Shown here one piece after another: positions 55,404-63,232 of a stretch of DNA of 64,000 nt. Location of the stretch: contig NZ_JAFIQY010000024.1 of the NCBI RefSeq assembly GCF_022271435.1, forward strand, positions 1-64,000, written 5' to 3'. Below the pieces are notes generated by a model. It ran no database searches, was not told the DNA's origin, and was given only the letters and a program-made list of their open reading frames with translations. The translations under genes were made by a program, and so were the position numbers. Position 1 is the stretch's first letter. Each line of letters starts with the position of its first letter. The DNA comes from Streptomyces monomycini (GTDB lineage Bacteria; Actinomycetota; Actinomycetes; Streptomycetales; Streptomycetaceae).

Positions 55404-56933
55404 ATGGCGTCCAGCCTGACGAAGGACGCCGGCGCGCAGGGGAACCCTGCCAGCGACGGCAAAACCTTCTTCGGCCACCCCCGCGGACTGGCCACCCTCT
55501 TCATGACCGAGATGTGGGAGCGGTTCAGCTTCTACGGCATGAGGGCACTCCTCGTCCTCTACCTCATCTCGGGCGGCGCCGACGCCAAGGTGGGCGAGCA
55601 GGGCGGCGGCCTGGCCATGACCGCCGCGACCGCCTCGGCGATCTACGCGGTCTACATGGCGATGGTCTACCTGCTCGCCATGCCCGGCGGCTGGTTCGGC
55701 GACCGGGTCTGGGGCCCGCGCAAGACCGTGATCATCGGTGCGGGCGTGGTGATCGTCGGTCACCTGACGCTGGCCCTGCCCGGCCAGGGCACCTTCTTCG
55801 CCGGTCTGGCCCTGGTGGCGCTCGGCTCGGGTCTGCTCAAGGCCAACATCTCCACGATGGTCGGCCAGCTCTACGACGGCCCGCAGGACCCGCGCCGCGA
55901 CTCCGGCTTCACGATCTTCTACATCGGCATCAACCTCGGCGGCGTCTCCGCCCCGCTGGTGGTCGGCACCATCGGCCAGAGCATCAACTGGCACGTGGGC
56001 TTCGCGACCGCCGGTCTCGGTATGGCGCTGGGTCTGGTCGGCTTCCTGTTCGGCACCCGCAACCTGAACCCGCGCAGCAGCGAGGTCCCGACCCCGCTCA
56101 CCCGTGAAGAGCGCATGGGCTGGCTGCGCAAGGGCCTGATCTGGACCGTCGTCGCGGCCGTCTTCTACGGCATCGTCGTGGCCACCGGGACCTTCACGCT
56201 GAACTGGGCGCTGATCCCGATCAGCCTGCTCGGCATGATCATTCCGATCTCGGTCCTGGTGCGCATCAAGCGCGACAAGGAACTGACGCAGACCGAGCAG
56301 ACCAAGGTCAGCGGCTACATCTGGTTCTTCGTCGCCGCCGCGATCTTCTTCATGATCTTCGACCAGGCCGGTTCGACGCTGAACGTCTTCGCCGACAAGA
56401 ACACCGCGGACACGGTATTCGGCCTGCAATTCCCGTCGACCTGGTTCCAGTCGGTGAACTCGGCCTGGGTCCTGGCGCTCGCACCGCTGTTCGCCGCGGC
56501 GTGGACGGCGCTGGCCCGGCGCTCGAAGGAGCCCAGCACGGTCGTGAAGTTCGCGATGTCGATGCTGCTCGTCGGCGCCTCGTACTTCGTGTTCATCGTG
56601 CCGATGCAGATGTCCTCCGGCGGCGACAAGGTCAGCCCGATGTGGCTGATCACCGTCTACATGATCCAGACCATGGGTGAGCTGTGCCTCTCCCCGGTCG
56701 GCCTGTCGGTGACCACCAAGATGGCCCCGCAGAAGTACGCCAGCCAGATGATGGGCGTGTGGTTCCTCGCCGTCACCACTGGTGACTGCGTGGTCAGCCT
56801 GATCTCCCTGGCCGGTGCCGACCTCAGCGGTGTGGGGGTGGTGGCGTCCGAAGCGGCGCTGGCCGTCCTGGCCGGTGTGGCGATCTGGATGTCCCGCAAG
56901 AAGATCGAGGCGTCCATGGGTGACGTCCACTGA
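55404..56933 (+). CDS. dtpT: Proton-dependent oligopeptide transporter (POT/PTR family)
   Basis: 509 residues with 14 hydrophobic helices. The POT signature ExxERFxFY is present as E36, E39, R40 and Y44 (TEMWERFSFYGMRALL). The second PTR2 signature region is FTIFYIGINLGG (~170). MGELCLSPVGLS (~428) carries the conserved glutamate of helix 10. It imports di- and tripeptides with protons. AGGAAG lies four bases before the ATG. It is preceded by a long, structured leader and followed by a strong terminator, so it is monocistronic. It is divergent from the two-component regulator. Confidence 0.94.
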   Translation: MASSLTKDAGAQGNPASDGKTFFGHPRGLATLFMTEMWERFSFYGMRALLVLYLISGGADAKVGEQGGGLAMTAATASAIYAVYMAMVYLLAMPGGWFGDRVWGPRKTVIIGAGVVIVGHLTLALPGQGTFFAGLALVALGSGLLKANISTMVGQLYDGPQDPRRDSGFTIFYIGINLGGVSAPLVVGTIGQSINWHVGFATAGLGMALGLVGFLFGTRNLNPRSSEVPTPLTREERMGWLRKGLIWTVVAAVFYGIVVATGTFTLNWALIPISLLGMIIPISVLVRIKRDKELTQTEQTKVSGYIWFFVAAAIFFMIFDQAGSTLNVFADKNTADTVFGLQFPSTWFQSVNSAWVLALAPLFAAAWTALARRSKEPSTVVKFAMSMLLVGASYFVFIVPMQMSSGGDKVSPMWLITVYMIQTMGELCLSPVGLSVTTKMAPQKYASQMMGVWFLAVTTGDCVVSLISLAGADLSGVGVVASEAALAVLAGVAIWMSRKKIEASMGDVH

Positions 56934-56960
56934 CGCTGTCGTAGCGCGTCCCCGATACGC

Positions 56961-56996
56961 GGAGGGGCTCGGTGCCATGGGGCACCGGGCCCCTCC
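56961..56996. terminator. Bidirectional hairpin terminator after the peptide transporter
   Basis: GGAGGGGC-T-CGGTGCC pairs with GGCACCG-G-GCCCCTCC around an ATGG loop (16-bp stem with one T.G pair), between the convergent transporter and the surface-protein operon. Confidence 0.85.
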
Positions 56997-57008
56997 TGCG
57001 TTCCGCCG

Positions 57009-58490
57009 TCAGCGGCGCCGCAGCGCCCGGCCGGGTACGAAGGTGAAGACCGCGCCGCCCAGCAGGACCACCGTGCCCGCGACCAGGGCGAGGGCGCGCA
57101 GGCCGCCGTGGTCGCCCGCGCCGGTCTCCGCCAGGCCGCCCGACGTGCCGCCCGTGCTCGTGGGGCCCATCGAGCCGCCACCCGCCGTGCCCCCGCCGCC
57201 CGTACCGCCGCCCGTACCGCCGGACGCGGACGAGCCGCCGCCGGTGCCGCCCTGCTGGGCCGTCGTGTCCAGGGCCAGGGAGACGCCCGGGTCCTTCTCC
57301 GGGGTGCAGGTCGTGGTCGTCCCCAGGGCGTTGACGGTCAGCACACCGGGCGTCAGGGTCGCCTTCCCGGTGGCGCCCGGGGTGTAGGTGCCCTTCAGGT
57401 CGGGGATCGCGATCGGCTGCCCGGACTTGATGGGCTCCTTGTTCGCCGGGCCCTCGGTCGTGACCGCGCCCTTGTCGGCGCCGCCGACCCGTACCTGCAG
57501 GGACGGTTTGACCGCGCCGGCCGGGATGTCCGCCGGGCTGTCCATCACCGACTTCGCGAACTTCACCGTCAGGTCGTAGGCACCGCCCTTCTTGGTGGCG
57601 TTGATCTGCACCGGGGAGGTGGCCTTCTTGTCGCCGATCGGGGTCTTGCAGGCGTACGGGACCTGGACCTGCTTGCCCTCGTAGGAAGTGCCGTCGGGGT
57701 CGCCCCCGCCTCCGGAGGAGCCGGAGGAGCCGGAGGAGCCACCCGTGCCTCCCGTACCGCCGCCGGTCGAGCCGCCGGTGTCCGAACCGCCCGCTGCGCC
57801 GCCGCCGGTACTGCCCGCGCTCGTGCCGCCGCTCGCCGTGGAGCCGCCGGTGCTGCCGGTGCTGCCGCCCGTGCCGCTGCCGCCGGTGTCGCCGCCCCCC
57901 GTACCGCCGCCGGTGGTGCCGCCCGGGCCGCCGCCGTCCGTCACCTTGATCGTGGCGGCGGGCCGCACGTCCTCCTTCGGGGTGCATTTCGTGTCGGTGG
58001 AGATCGGCTTGTTGACGTTGATGTTGTAGAAGCCGGGCGCCAGGGTGATCTCGCCGGGCTTCTCCAGCTTCAGGGTGCCCTTCATGTCGGAGAGCTTCAT
58101 CGGGCTGTTCTTGGGGATCGGCGGGTTCTGCCGCGGCCCCTGGACGCTCAGCTCGCCGCTCTGCGCGCCGCCCACCTTGATCTTGCCGCTGGGCTGCACG
58201 GTGTCCTTGTCCAGGTCGAGGATGTCGGGGTTCTTGGACGCGGCCTCGACCGTCCGCCACACCACCTCGACCTCGTCGCCGACCTTCGCCGTCGCGGGCG
58301 CGGTGATCTCCACCTTGGTGGTGCCCTGGATCGCGGGCAGTCCCGAGATCGGCGGCGGTACGCACTCGGTCCGGTACGCCGTCTCCGCGGCGTCAGCCGG
58401 TCCGGCGGCCGCCAGTATGCCCGCACCGGCGAGCATCAGGGCGAAGCCGCCCGCGCTCGCTCTCCTGCGTTGCCTCGTCACGTGGCACAT
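57009..58490 (-). CDS. Sortase-anchored surface protein with LAETG signal and two repeated modules
   Basis: 493 residues. Signal peptide 1-34 (RRRASAGGFALMLAGAGILA, cut near ADA-AE). Module 1 (~37-190, ends TKCTPKED) and module 2 (~300-425, CKTPIG to ALGTTTTCTP) are related beta-rich domains, each bounded by a Cys pair. They are separated by a ~100-residue Gly/Ser/Thr linker; a second Gly-rich linker follows. LAETG at 453-457 with a hydrophobic helix and RALRRR tail is a sortase signal of the class E (LAXTG) type. The start overlaps the upstream stop (TGATG); AAGG lies nine bases before. It is last in the four-gene operon. Binding partner unknown. Confidence 0.82.
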   Translation of the reverse strand: MCHVTRQRRRASAGGFALMLAGAGILAAAGPADAAETAYRTECVPPPISGLPAIQGTTKVEITAPATAKVGDEVEVVWRTVEAASKNPDILDLDKDTVQPSGKIKVGGAQSGELSVQGPRQNPPIPKNSPMKLSDMKGTLKLEKPGEITLAPGFYNINVNKPISTDTKCTPKEDVRPAATIKVTDGGGPGGTTGGGTGGGDTGGSGTGGSTGSTGGSTASGGTSAGSTGGGAAGGSDTGGSTGGGTGGTGGSSGSSGSSGGGGDPDGTSYEGKQVQVPYACKTPIGDKKATSPVQINATKKGGAYDLTVKFAKSVMDSPADIPAGAVKPSLQVRVGGADKGAVTTEGPANKEPIKSGQPIAIPDLKGTYTPGATGKATLTPGVLTVNALGTTTTCTPEKDPGVSLALDTTAQQGGTGGGSSASGGTGGGTGGGGTAGGGSMGPTSTGGTSGGLAETGAGDHGGLRALALVAGTVVLLGGAVFTFVPGRALRRR

Positions 58491-59659
58491 CACGTGGAAC
58501 CTTTCGATGTCGGAGGGTCGGTGGGTGGTGCAGTGGTGGCGGACGGTGCGGTGTCCGGGGTGAACCACGGCAAGGGGGCGGCGGCATCGCCGTCCGCGGG
58601 GGCGGGCTCCGGCGTGCGGGGCGCGGGGGCGCGGGCGCCGCGGTGACGTCCCGCGGCCGCCGGACGCCGGGGCGCCCGCGGTACGGCCCTCCCCCACGGC
58701 CGGCCCTTCGTACGGGCCGATCCCGGGCGCGGCCGGACCCGGTCGACGACCGCCATGCCGATACGGAAGACGGCGGCCGGCACGACGACGCACAGCAGGA
58801 TCCAGAACAGCGTCACGCCCCAGGGCCGCCCGACGCCCCACGGCTGCTCGGCGAGCACCTTGCCGCCGTACTTCAGCGACACGAGGTAGTCGCCGTGCGC
58901 CCCGGCGGGCAGCTCCACCGGCAGTTCGATGCGCTGCTTCCGCCCGGCGGGCACGGTCCCCTGCCACTGCCGCTCCTCCCACTGCGGGGCGAAGACGCCG
59001 TGCGAGGTGCCGACCTCGAAGACCGGGTCCCTGGCCGGGGTGGAGCCGACGTTGCCCACGGTGACCACGAGCCGTCGCTGCGCCGGTGCGCCGAACCAGG
59101 TCAGCAGGCCGCTGGAACCTTCCAGCCGCGGCGGCGCCAGGACGCTCAGCCGCCCGCCCGGGTCCTGCCGCGGCAGCGGCGCGACGGGGTGCCCGGCCAC
59201 CGTGAACGGGGCGTCGGCGCTGGCGGTCGCGCCGGTCACGGTGGCGGCGTGCACGACGCACGGGCAGGGCTTCGGCGGCTCGGCGACCGGCAGGTCCTTG
59301 CGGAAGGAGCCGTCCGGGCCGGTGGTCACGGCCCGGCCGTCGCCGTTGGCGCACGCGTTGGTGCCGCCGATCATGTTCTGTCCGCAGATGAGCAGGGTGA
59401 GCAGCGTCCCGGGGCGCCAGCCGCTGCCGGTCACGGTGAGGGTGCCGCCCTTGCCCGCTTGCCGGGCGGAGAGGTGGAGGCGGGGGGTGGCGGCGGACTG
59501 GGCTGCTGGGGCGGTCTGGGGGGCGGCTGAAGCCATGGTCGGTACGGGCAGCAGGGCGAGGCAGAGAAGGACGAGGAAGGGGCTCATCCGGCCGGCCGTC
59601 CAGCCCCTCGTCCAGCAGCCCATGCGGCCGGTCATGCGGCCGGTCATGCGTCCGGTCAT
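58490..59659 (-). CDS. Secreted membrane-anchored protein, neocarzinostatin-like and CARDB-like domains
   Basis: 389 residues. After tandem MTGR repeats comes a signal sequence (MSPFLVLLCLALLPVPTMAS). Residues ~50-145 are an Ig-like beta domain with four cysteines (ICGQ, NACANG, CPCVV) that recalls the neocarzinostatin/apo-enediyne fold (TVTGSGWRPGTLLTLLICGQ). Residues ~165-265 look like a CARDB-type adhesion domain (LVVTVGNVGSTPARDPVFEV). A membrane helix (~280-300) and a basic, Pro/Ala-rich cytosolic tail follow. The start is the ATG at 59659, overlapping the previous stop by four bases (ATGA). No enzymatic motif. Fold assignment is tentative. Confidence 0.7.
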   Translation of the reverse strand: MTGRMTGRMTGRMGCWTRGWTAGRMSPFLVLLCLALLPVPTMASAAPQTAPAAQSAATPRLHLSARQAGKGGTLTVTGSGWRPGTLLTLLICGQNMIGGTNACANGDGRAVTTGPDGSFRKDLPVAEPPKPCPCVVHAATVTGATASADAPFTVAGHPVAPLPRQDPGGRLSVLAPPRLEGSSGLLTWFGAPAQRRLVVTVGNVGSTPARDPVFEVGTSHGVFAPQWEERQWQGTVPAGRKQRIELPVELPAGAHGDYLVSLKYGGKVLAEQPWGVGRPWGVTLFWILLCVVVPAAVFRIGMAVVDRVRPRPGSARTKGRPWGRAVPRAPRRPAAAGRHRGARAPAPRTPEPAPADGDAAAPLPWFTPDTAPSATTAPPTDPPTSKGST

Positions 59660-59668
59660 GCGTCCGCC
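59621..59668 (-). repeat. Four 12-bp tandem repeats spanning a start codon
   Basis: Units CATGCGGCCGGT, CATGCGGCCGGT, CATGCGTCCGGT, CATGCGTCCGCC (plus strand) place four in-frame ATG codons 12 bases apart on the minus strand (59659, 59647, 59635, 59623). They encode MTGRMTGRMTGRM at the head of the secreted protein gene and overlap the upstream stop. Confidence 0.9.
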
Positions 59669-60687
59669 CCCGCCCGGGCGCCCGTTCCTAAGGCCGCATA
59701 CGGCTCCTGTGGCGGCCCCTGTGGCGCTTCCGCCGCCGGAGAGCTCTGCCGAAGCCCCGCCGCCCGCCTCCGGCGCCGTACGCGCCACAGGGCCGCGCCC
59801 GCCAGCAGCCCCGCGGGCGGCAGCGCGGCAGCACTCCACGGGACCGCCGTGTAGGAGGCCGCCGCCGTCCCACGCGCGCCGCCCGGCGCCGTGGCCGTCA
59901 GCCGTACGTCCACCGAGTCCAACGCGGGCGGATCGGGCCACGGCTCGGTCAGCGGGACCCGGCGGCCCGGGGGCAGCGTGACGGGGAGGGTGCGCGCCGC
60001 GCGGCGCAGGGCCGGTCCGAAGAGCCCGTCGGCGTCGACCGCGAGTCGTGGCGTGAGCGTGGTGTTGCCGCGGTTGACCAGCGCATACCGGATGACGGCC
60101 GCGCTTCCCCGGCGCTCCACCGCCACGTCCTCGACGCTCAGCGCGGCCAGCACGGGCCCGGTCACCCGCAGGTGCACCGCGACCGCGGCCGTCCTGCCGC
60201 CCCCCTCGGCGACGAGCGCGGCCGGGTGGTCGCCCGGGGTCGCGTCCCTGGGGACGGTCACGGTGAAGGGCACGGCCGCCCGGGTGCGCGGTGGCACCCG
60301 TACCTCCTTGCCCGCCGTGGCGATCCAGCCGCCGGCCCCGGCCGGTCCGCCGCGCAGCCGGAGCGTCACCGCGCTGCCGCCGGGGTTGGTGAGCGACAGC
60401 CGGTCGTTGAGGACCGCGCCGGGCGCGCCTTCCAGGTAGAAGTACGGGCGGTCCTGGGCGCTCGGCCGCGCCTCGCCTCCGGGGGCGGGCGCGGCGGTCC
60501 AGGGCCCGCCGCCCGGGACGGAAGCGGACGGGCCGGGCACGGACGGACCGGACGCGGACGGACCGGGCACGGACGGACCGGAAGCGGGAGCGGGTCCGGG
60601 CGCGGCGTACGCCCCGGCCGGGCTCAGCAGCGCGACGGCGGCCGCGAGAGCTGCGCCCGGGACCACCGAGCGGGTACGGGACGGCAT
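59656..60687 (-). CDS. Secreted membrane-anchored protein with DUF916/WxL-associated-like Ig domains
   Basis: 343 residues. Signal peptide 1-28 (VVPGAALAAAVALLSPAGAY), then a Pro/Ser/Gly spacer with repeated GPSASGPSVP. Two beta-sandwich domains follow (~75-165 and ~165-270), like the DUF916 proteins that in Firmicutes accompany WxL surface proteins (PRDATPGDHPAALVAEGGG; VIRYALVNRGNTTLTPRLAV). A membrane helix (~280-297) and RRRRR stop follow. GGAG lies about eight bases before the ATG. It is 82 bp downstream of the LPQTG gene and overlaps the next gene by four bases. Together these suggest an assembled surface complex. Confidence 0.75.
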   Translation of the reverse strand: MPSRTRSVVPGAALAAAVALLSPAGAYAAPGPAPASGPSVPGPSASGPSVPGPSASVPGGGPWTAAPAPGGEARPSAQDRPYFYLEGAPGAVLNDRLSLTNPGGSAVTLRLRGGPAGAGGWIATAGKEVRVPPRTRAAVPFTVTVPRDATPGDHPAALVAEGGGRTAAVAVHLRVTGPVLAALSVEDVAVERRGSAAVIRYALVNRGNTTLTPRLAVDADGLFGPALRRAARTLPVTLPPGRRVPLTEPWPDPPALDSVDVRLTATAPGGARGTAAASYTAVPWSAAALPPAGLLAGAALWRVRRRRRAAGLRQSSPAAEAPQGPPQEPYAALGTGARAGADA

Positions 60688-60769
60688 CGGCGGCTCCTGG
60701 GGCTGGTGCAGGTGCTGTGCTCGTACGCGTGCGGGGTGGGGGCGGGGCCCTGGAAACGCGGTACCGGAC

Positions 60770-61543
60770 TCAGGCGCGCTTCTGGTTGCGCCGGGTCAGC
60801 CAGAGGACGCCCGCCGCGCCGGCGAGGAGCACCGTGCCACCGAGCGTGCCGAGGGCGACGGCGGAGTCGGCCGGGCCGGTCTGCGGCAGTTCTCCGCCGC
60901 CGGAGGTGCCCGTCGATCCTCCGGTGCTGCTCCCGGAGCCGCCCGTGGTGCCGCCGGTGGACCCGCCGGAACCACTCGTTCCGCCGGAACTTCCCGTTCC
61001 GCCCGCGCTCTTGACGTCCAGGGTGAGCGACGGCTTCGGGTTGTTGACGGGGGTGCAGGTGGTGGTCGTCCCGAGGGCCTTGATGGTGAGCGTGGACGCG
61101 GTGAAGGTGACCTTGCCGCTCTTCCGGGGCGTGTAGGTCCCGCTCAGGTCACTGATCTTGATGGGCGTGTTGGCGGGGATCGCCTTGTCGTTGGGCGGCC
61201 CGGACACGGGCACGGTGCCGCTCTCCGCGCCGCCCAGCTCGATGAGCGCGCTCGGCTTCATGGCGCCCGCGCCCAGTTCGACGGGGCTGGAGGAGACGCC
61301 CTTCTGGAAGGACATCACGAGCTTGTACGCGCTGCCGCTCCGCGTGCTCCTGATGTCGATGGGCGAGACCGCGCCCTTGTTCCCGATCGGCGTCTTGCAC
61401 TGGTAGTTGACGTCCACCACGTCGGCCTGCGCGGCCGGCGCGGTGAGCAGGACCGCGGACCCCGCCGTCAGCGCCACGGCCGCGGCCAGGCCGGCCGCGC
61501 GGCGGCGGGGGCGCGCGGCGTGCTGTTCGTAGAAGCGGGCCAC
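60770..61543 (-). CDS. Sortase-anchored surface protein with LPQTG signal
   Basis: 257 residues. Signal peptide 1-40 after an Arg-rich head (RRRAAGLAAAVALTAGSAVL). One module (~45-170) is clearly related to module 2 of the LAETG protein: both share CKTPIG, LSGTYTP/LKGTYTP and ALGTTTTCTP. A Gly/Ser/Thr linker leads to LPQTG at 219-223, a membrane helix and the basic tail RRNQKRA, a complete sortase signal. The GTG at 61543 has AAGGGGAA upstream. It is the first gene of the four-gene surface operon. LPXTG is unusual next to the LAXTG signal preferred by streptomycete class E sortases, so the two proteins may use different sortases. Confidence 0.85.
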   Translation of the reverse strand: MARFYEQHAARPRRRAAGLAAAVALTAGSAVLLTAPAAQADVVDVNYQCKTPIGNKGAVSPIDIRSTRSGSAYKLVMSFQKGVSSSPVELGAGAMKPSALIELGGAESGTVPVSGPPNDKAIPANTPIKISDLSGTYTPRKSGKVTFTASTLTIKALGTTTTCTPVNNPKPSLTLDVKSAGGTGSSGGTSGSGGSTGGTTGGSGSSTGGSTGTSGGGELPQTGPADSAVALGTLGGTVLLAGAAGVLWLTRRNQKRA

Positions 61544-61924
61544 CTTGAGTTCCCCTTCTCGCGGTTGAGCGCCGCCCGATGTTACTGACGGCACATCAGA
61601 TCGGTGGCTCAAGGTACGCCGGGGACCTTGTCGAGGGAAGTCACAGAACAGGCCGGATCCGTACGGCGCGGGGCGCCAGGGGAAGGCGGGGAGCGCGTCG
61701 AGCGGGGCGGGAGGGGCGTAAGGGGCACCCAGGGGCGTAGGGGGTACGGGATGCGCAAGGGGGACGGAATGCGTACGCGCCACAGGGCGCGCGGCCGCGG
61801 AGCCACGCCACCCCGGTCACGCCGTACCGGCCACACGCCCGGTCGCGGCGCACACCGCCGCGCCCCGCGCTGCCCCAGGACACGAGGGGCCCCAGGGCGC
61901 GAAGACGGGCCCCGCCCAGGGGCC
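61544..61924. other. 381-bp intergenic region upstream of the surface operon
   Basis: It must hold the promoter of the leftward surface operon, but I see no consensus -35/-10 pair; TCGACA near 61637 on the minus strand is the nearest. The right part is G-rich with AGGGGCGTA/AGGGGCACC repeats on the plus strand. A hairpin with arms 61887-61898 and 61914-61925 (GGGCCCCAGGGC / GCCCAGGGGCCC, one mismatch) may terminate the anti-sigma gene. No gene is seen. Confidence 0.45.
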
Positions 61925-62422
61925 CTAAGAGGGAGCTGCCAGCTCCGCCCACACGGTCTTGCCCGTGCCGTCCGGGTTGCGTACGACTCCCCAGTCCAGA
62001 CACAGGCGCTGCACGATGAACATGCCGTGCCCGCCGGGCCGCCCCGCCCGGTGGGGGGTGCGGGGCGCGGGCGAGCCCGCGCCGAGGTCGGTCACTTCGA
62101 TGCGCAGCACCTTGGCGTTGCTGCGCAGCCGGAGTTCCTCGGGCCCCTCGGCGTGCAGGCAGGCATTGGTGACCAGCTCGGAGACCACGAGCAGGACGTC
62201 CTCGGCGGCCGCCCGCTGGTCGGCACCGGCGGCCGGGAGCCAGCCCCAGTCGTGCAGGCCCTGCCGGGCGAAGTCACGGGCTCGCGCGACGGCTCCCTGC
62301 ACACCCGCCAGGCGCAGCCTGCGGATCTGGCCGGCCGGCACGGCCGGGGAGGCGGAGGGAGCGCCGGCGTTGCCCGGCTCCGGGCCGAGGTCGCCCGGCG
62401 GGTACGGCCGGGTGGTGCTCAT
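61925..62422 (-). CDS. Anti-sigma factor-like serine kinase (RsbW-type HATPase)
   Basis: 165 residues. A single GHKL ATPase domain at ~35-160: N-box LVVSELVTNACLHA (~79-92), G1 VTDLGAGSP (~109-117), G2 RPGGHGMFIV (~126-135). There is no membrane segment or phospho-acceptor His, so it is a soluble RsbW/SpoIIAB-like kinase that should bind a sigma factor and phosphorylate a STAS antagonist. Both partners are encoded within 1.5 kb upstream. The N-terminal 33 residues are Pro/Ala/Gly-rich. GGTGAGG precedes the start. Which sigma factor it binds is inferred from context. Confidence 0.85.
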   Translation of the reverse strand: MSTTRPYPPGDLGPEPGNAGAPSASPAVPAGQIRRLRLAGVQGAVARARDFARQGLHDWGWLPAAGADQRAAAEDVLLVVSELVTNACLHAEGPEELRLRSNAKVLRIEVTDLGAGSPAPRTPHRAGRPGGHGMFIVQRLCLDWGVVRNPDGTGKTVWAELAAPS

Positions 62423-62602
62423 CAGCGCTTCACCTCACCGATTCGCCATTTCACGGATAGCGGTTACCTGACAGATTCAACAGATTCAGATGTCTCCTGC
62501 CCGACGGGACCGTGAGAACACCCACTTCTTGGGTACGGAAGTTGTGACGCGGGCAACGCGCACGGGAGGAACCCCCGTGGAGCAGCGCCTGCGCCGCCAC
62601 CG

Positions 62603-62971
62603 TCAGTCGGCGAGAGCCTTGTCGAGGGAGTCGTGCACGGTGAACACCGCGTCCGCGCCAGTGATCTCAAAGACCCGCGCCACCACCGGTTGCATCCCGG
62701 CCAGATGTACCCCGCCTCCCGCGGCCTCCGCCTTCAGGCGGGCGCCGAGCAGCACGTTCAAGCCGGTGGAGTCCATGAACTCCAGTTGCGAGCAGTCGAC
62801 GACCAGTCGCGCGAAGCCGTCCGCGACGCACCCTTCAAGTGATTCCCGCAACAGGTCCGCGGTGTGGTGATCCAGCTCACCCGCGACGGTCACGATCGCG
62901 CTGGCACCTTGATGCCGGATCGCGACATTGAGCCGTCCCCGACTGGCACTGCCGACCGTCCCGCGGTCCAT
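62603..62971 (-). CDS. Anti-sigma factor antagonist (STAS domain)
   Basis: 122 residues, a single STAS domain of the RsbV/SpoIIAA family. The phosphorylatable serine is S68 in EFMDSTGLNVLLGA, the hallmark site; VAGELDHHTADLLR is the first conserved segment. Unphosphorylated, it should sequester the anti-sigma kinase and release the sigma factor. GAGGGG lies nine bases before the ATG. The anti-sigma gene follows 180 bp later on the same strand. It is divergent from the sigma gene. In S. coelicolor the equivalent gene beside sigI is reported as an anti-sigma antagonist (from memory, arsI). Confidence 0.9.
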   Translation of the reverse strand: MDRGTVGSASRGRLNVAIRHQGASAIVTVAGELDHHTADLLRESLEGCVADGFARLVVDCSQLEFMDSTGLNVLLGARLKAEAAGGGVHLAGMQPVVARVFEITGADAVFTVHDSLDKALAD

Positions 62972-63232
62972 GCGCGTGCACCCCTCTTGCTGTCTCGGCG
63001 TCCGATTGCTTACGACTGCGCTGACCGAACACTACGCCTTCGATCCACACAGCTGGTAGCCGAACAATACGTAATTCTCAGCAAACCCGGACAACACGCA
63101 CTTGCCATCTTCCGGCAAACCCAGGTAGGCGTAGTAAGGACACATTCGAAACGGCCGGCTTTGGAGGCGCCGCACACCGCAGCTTCGCGTAGAGGCATCG
63201 GCAGCCATATGCCGAGAACGATGGAGGACAAC

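Noticed and set aside
57108-58646. Plus-strand ~512-codon frame over the LAETG protein
   Set aside because: Antisense to a gene with signal peptide, modules and sorting signal; composition is shadow-like.
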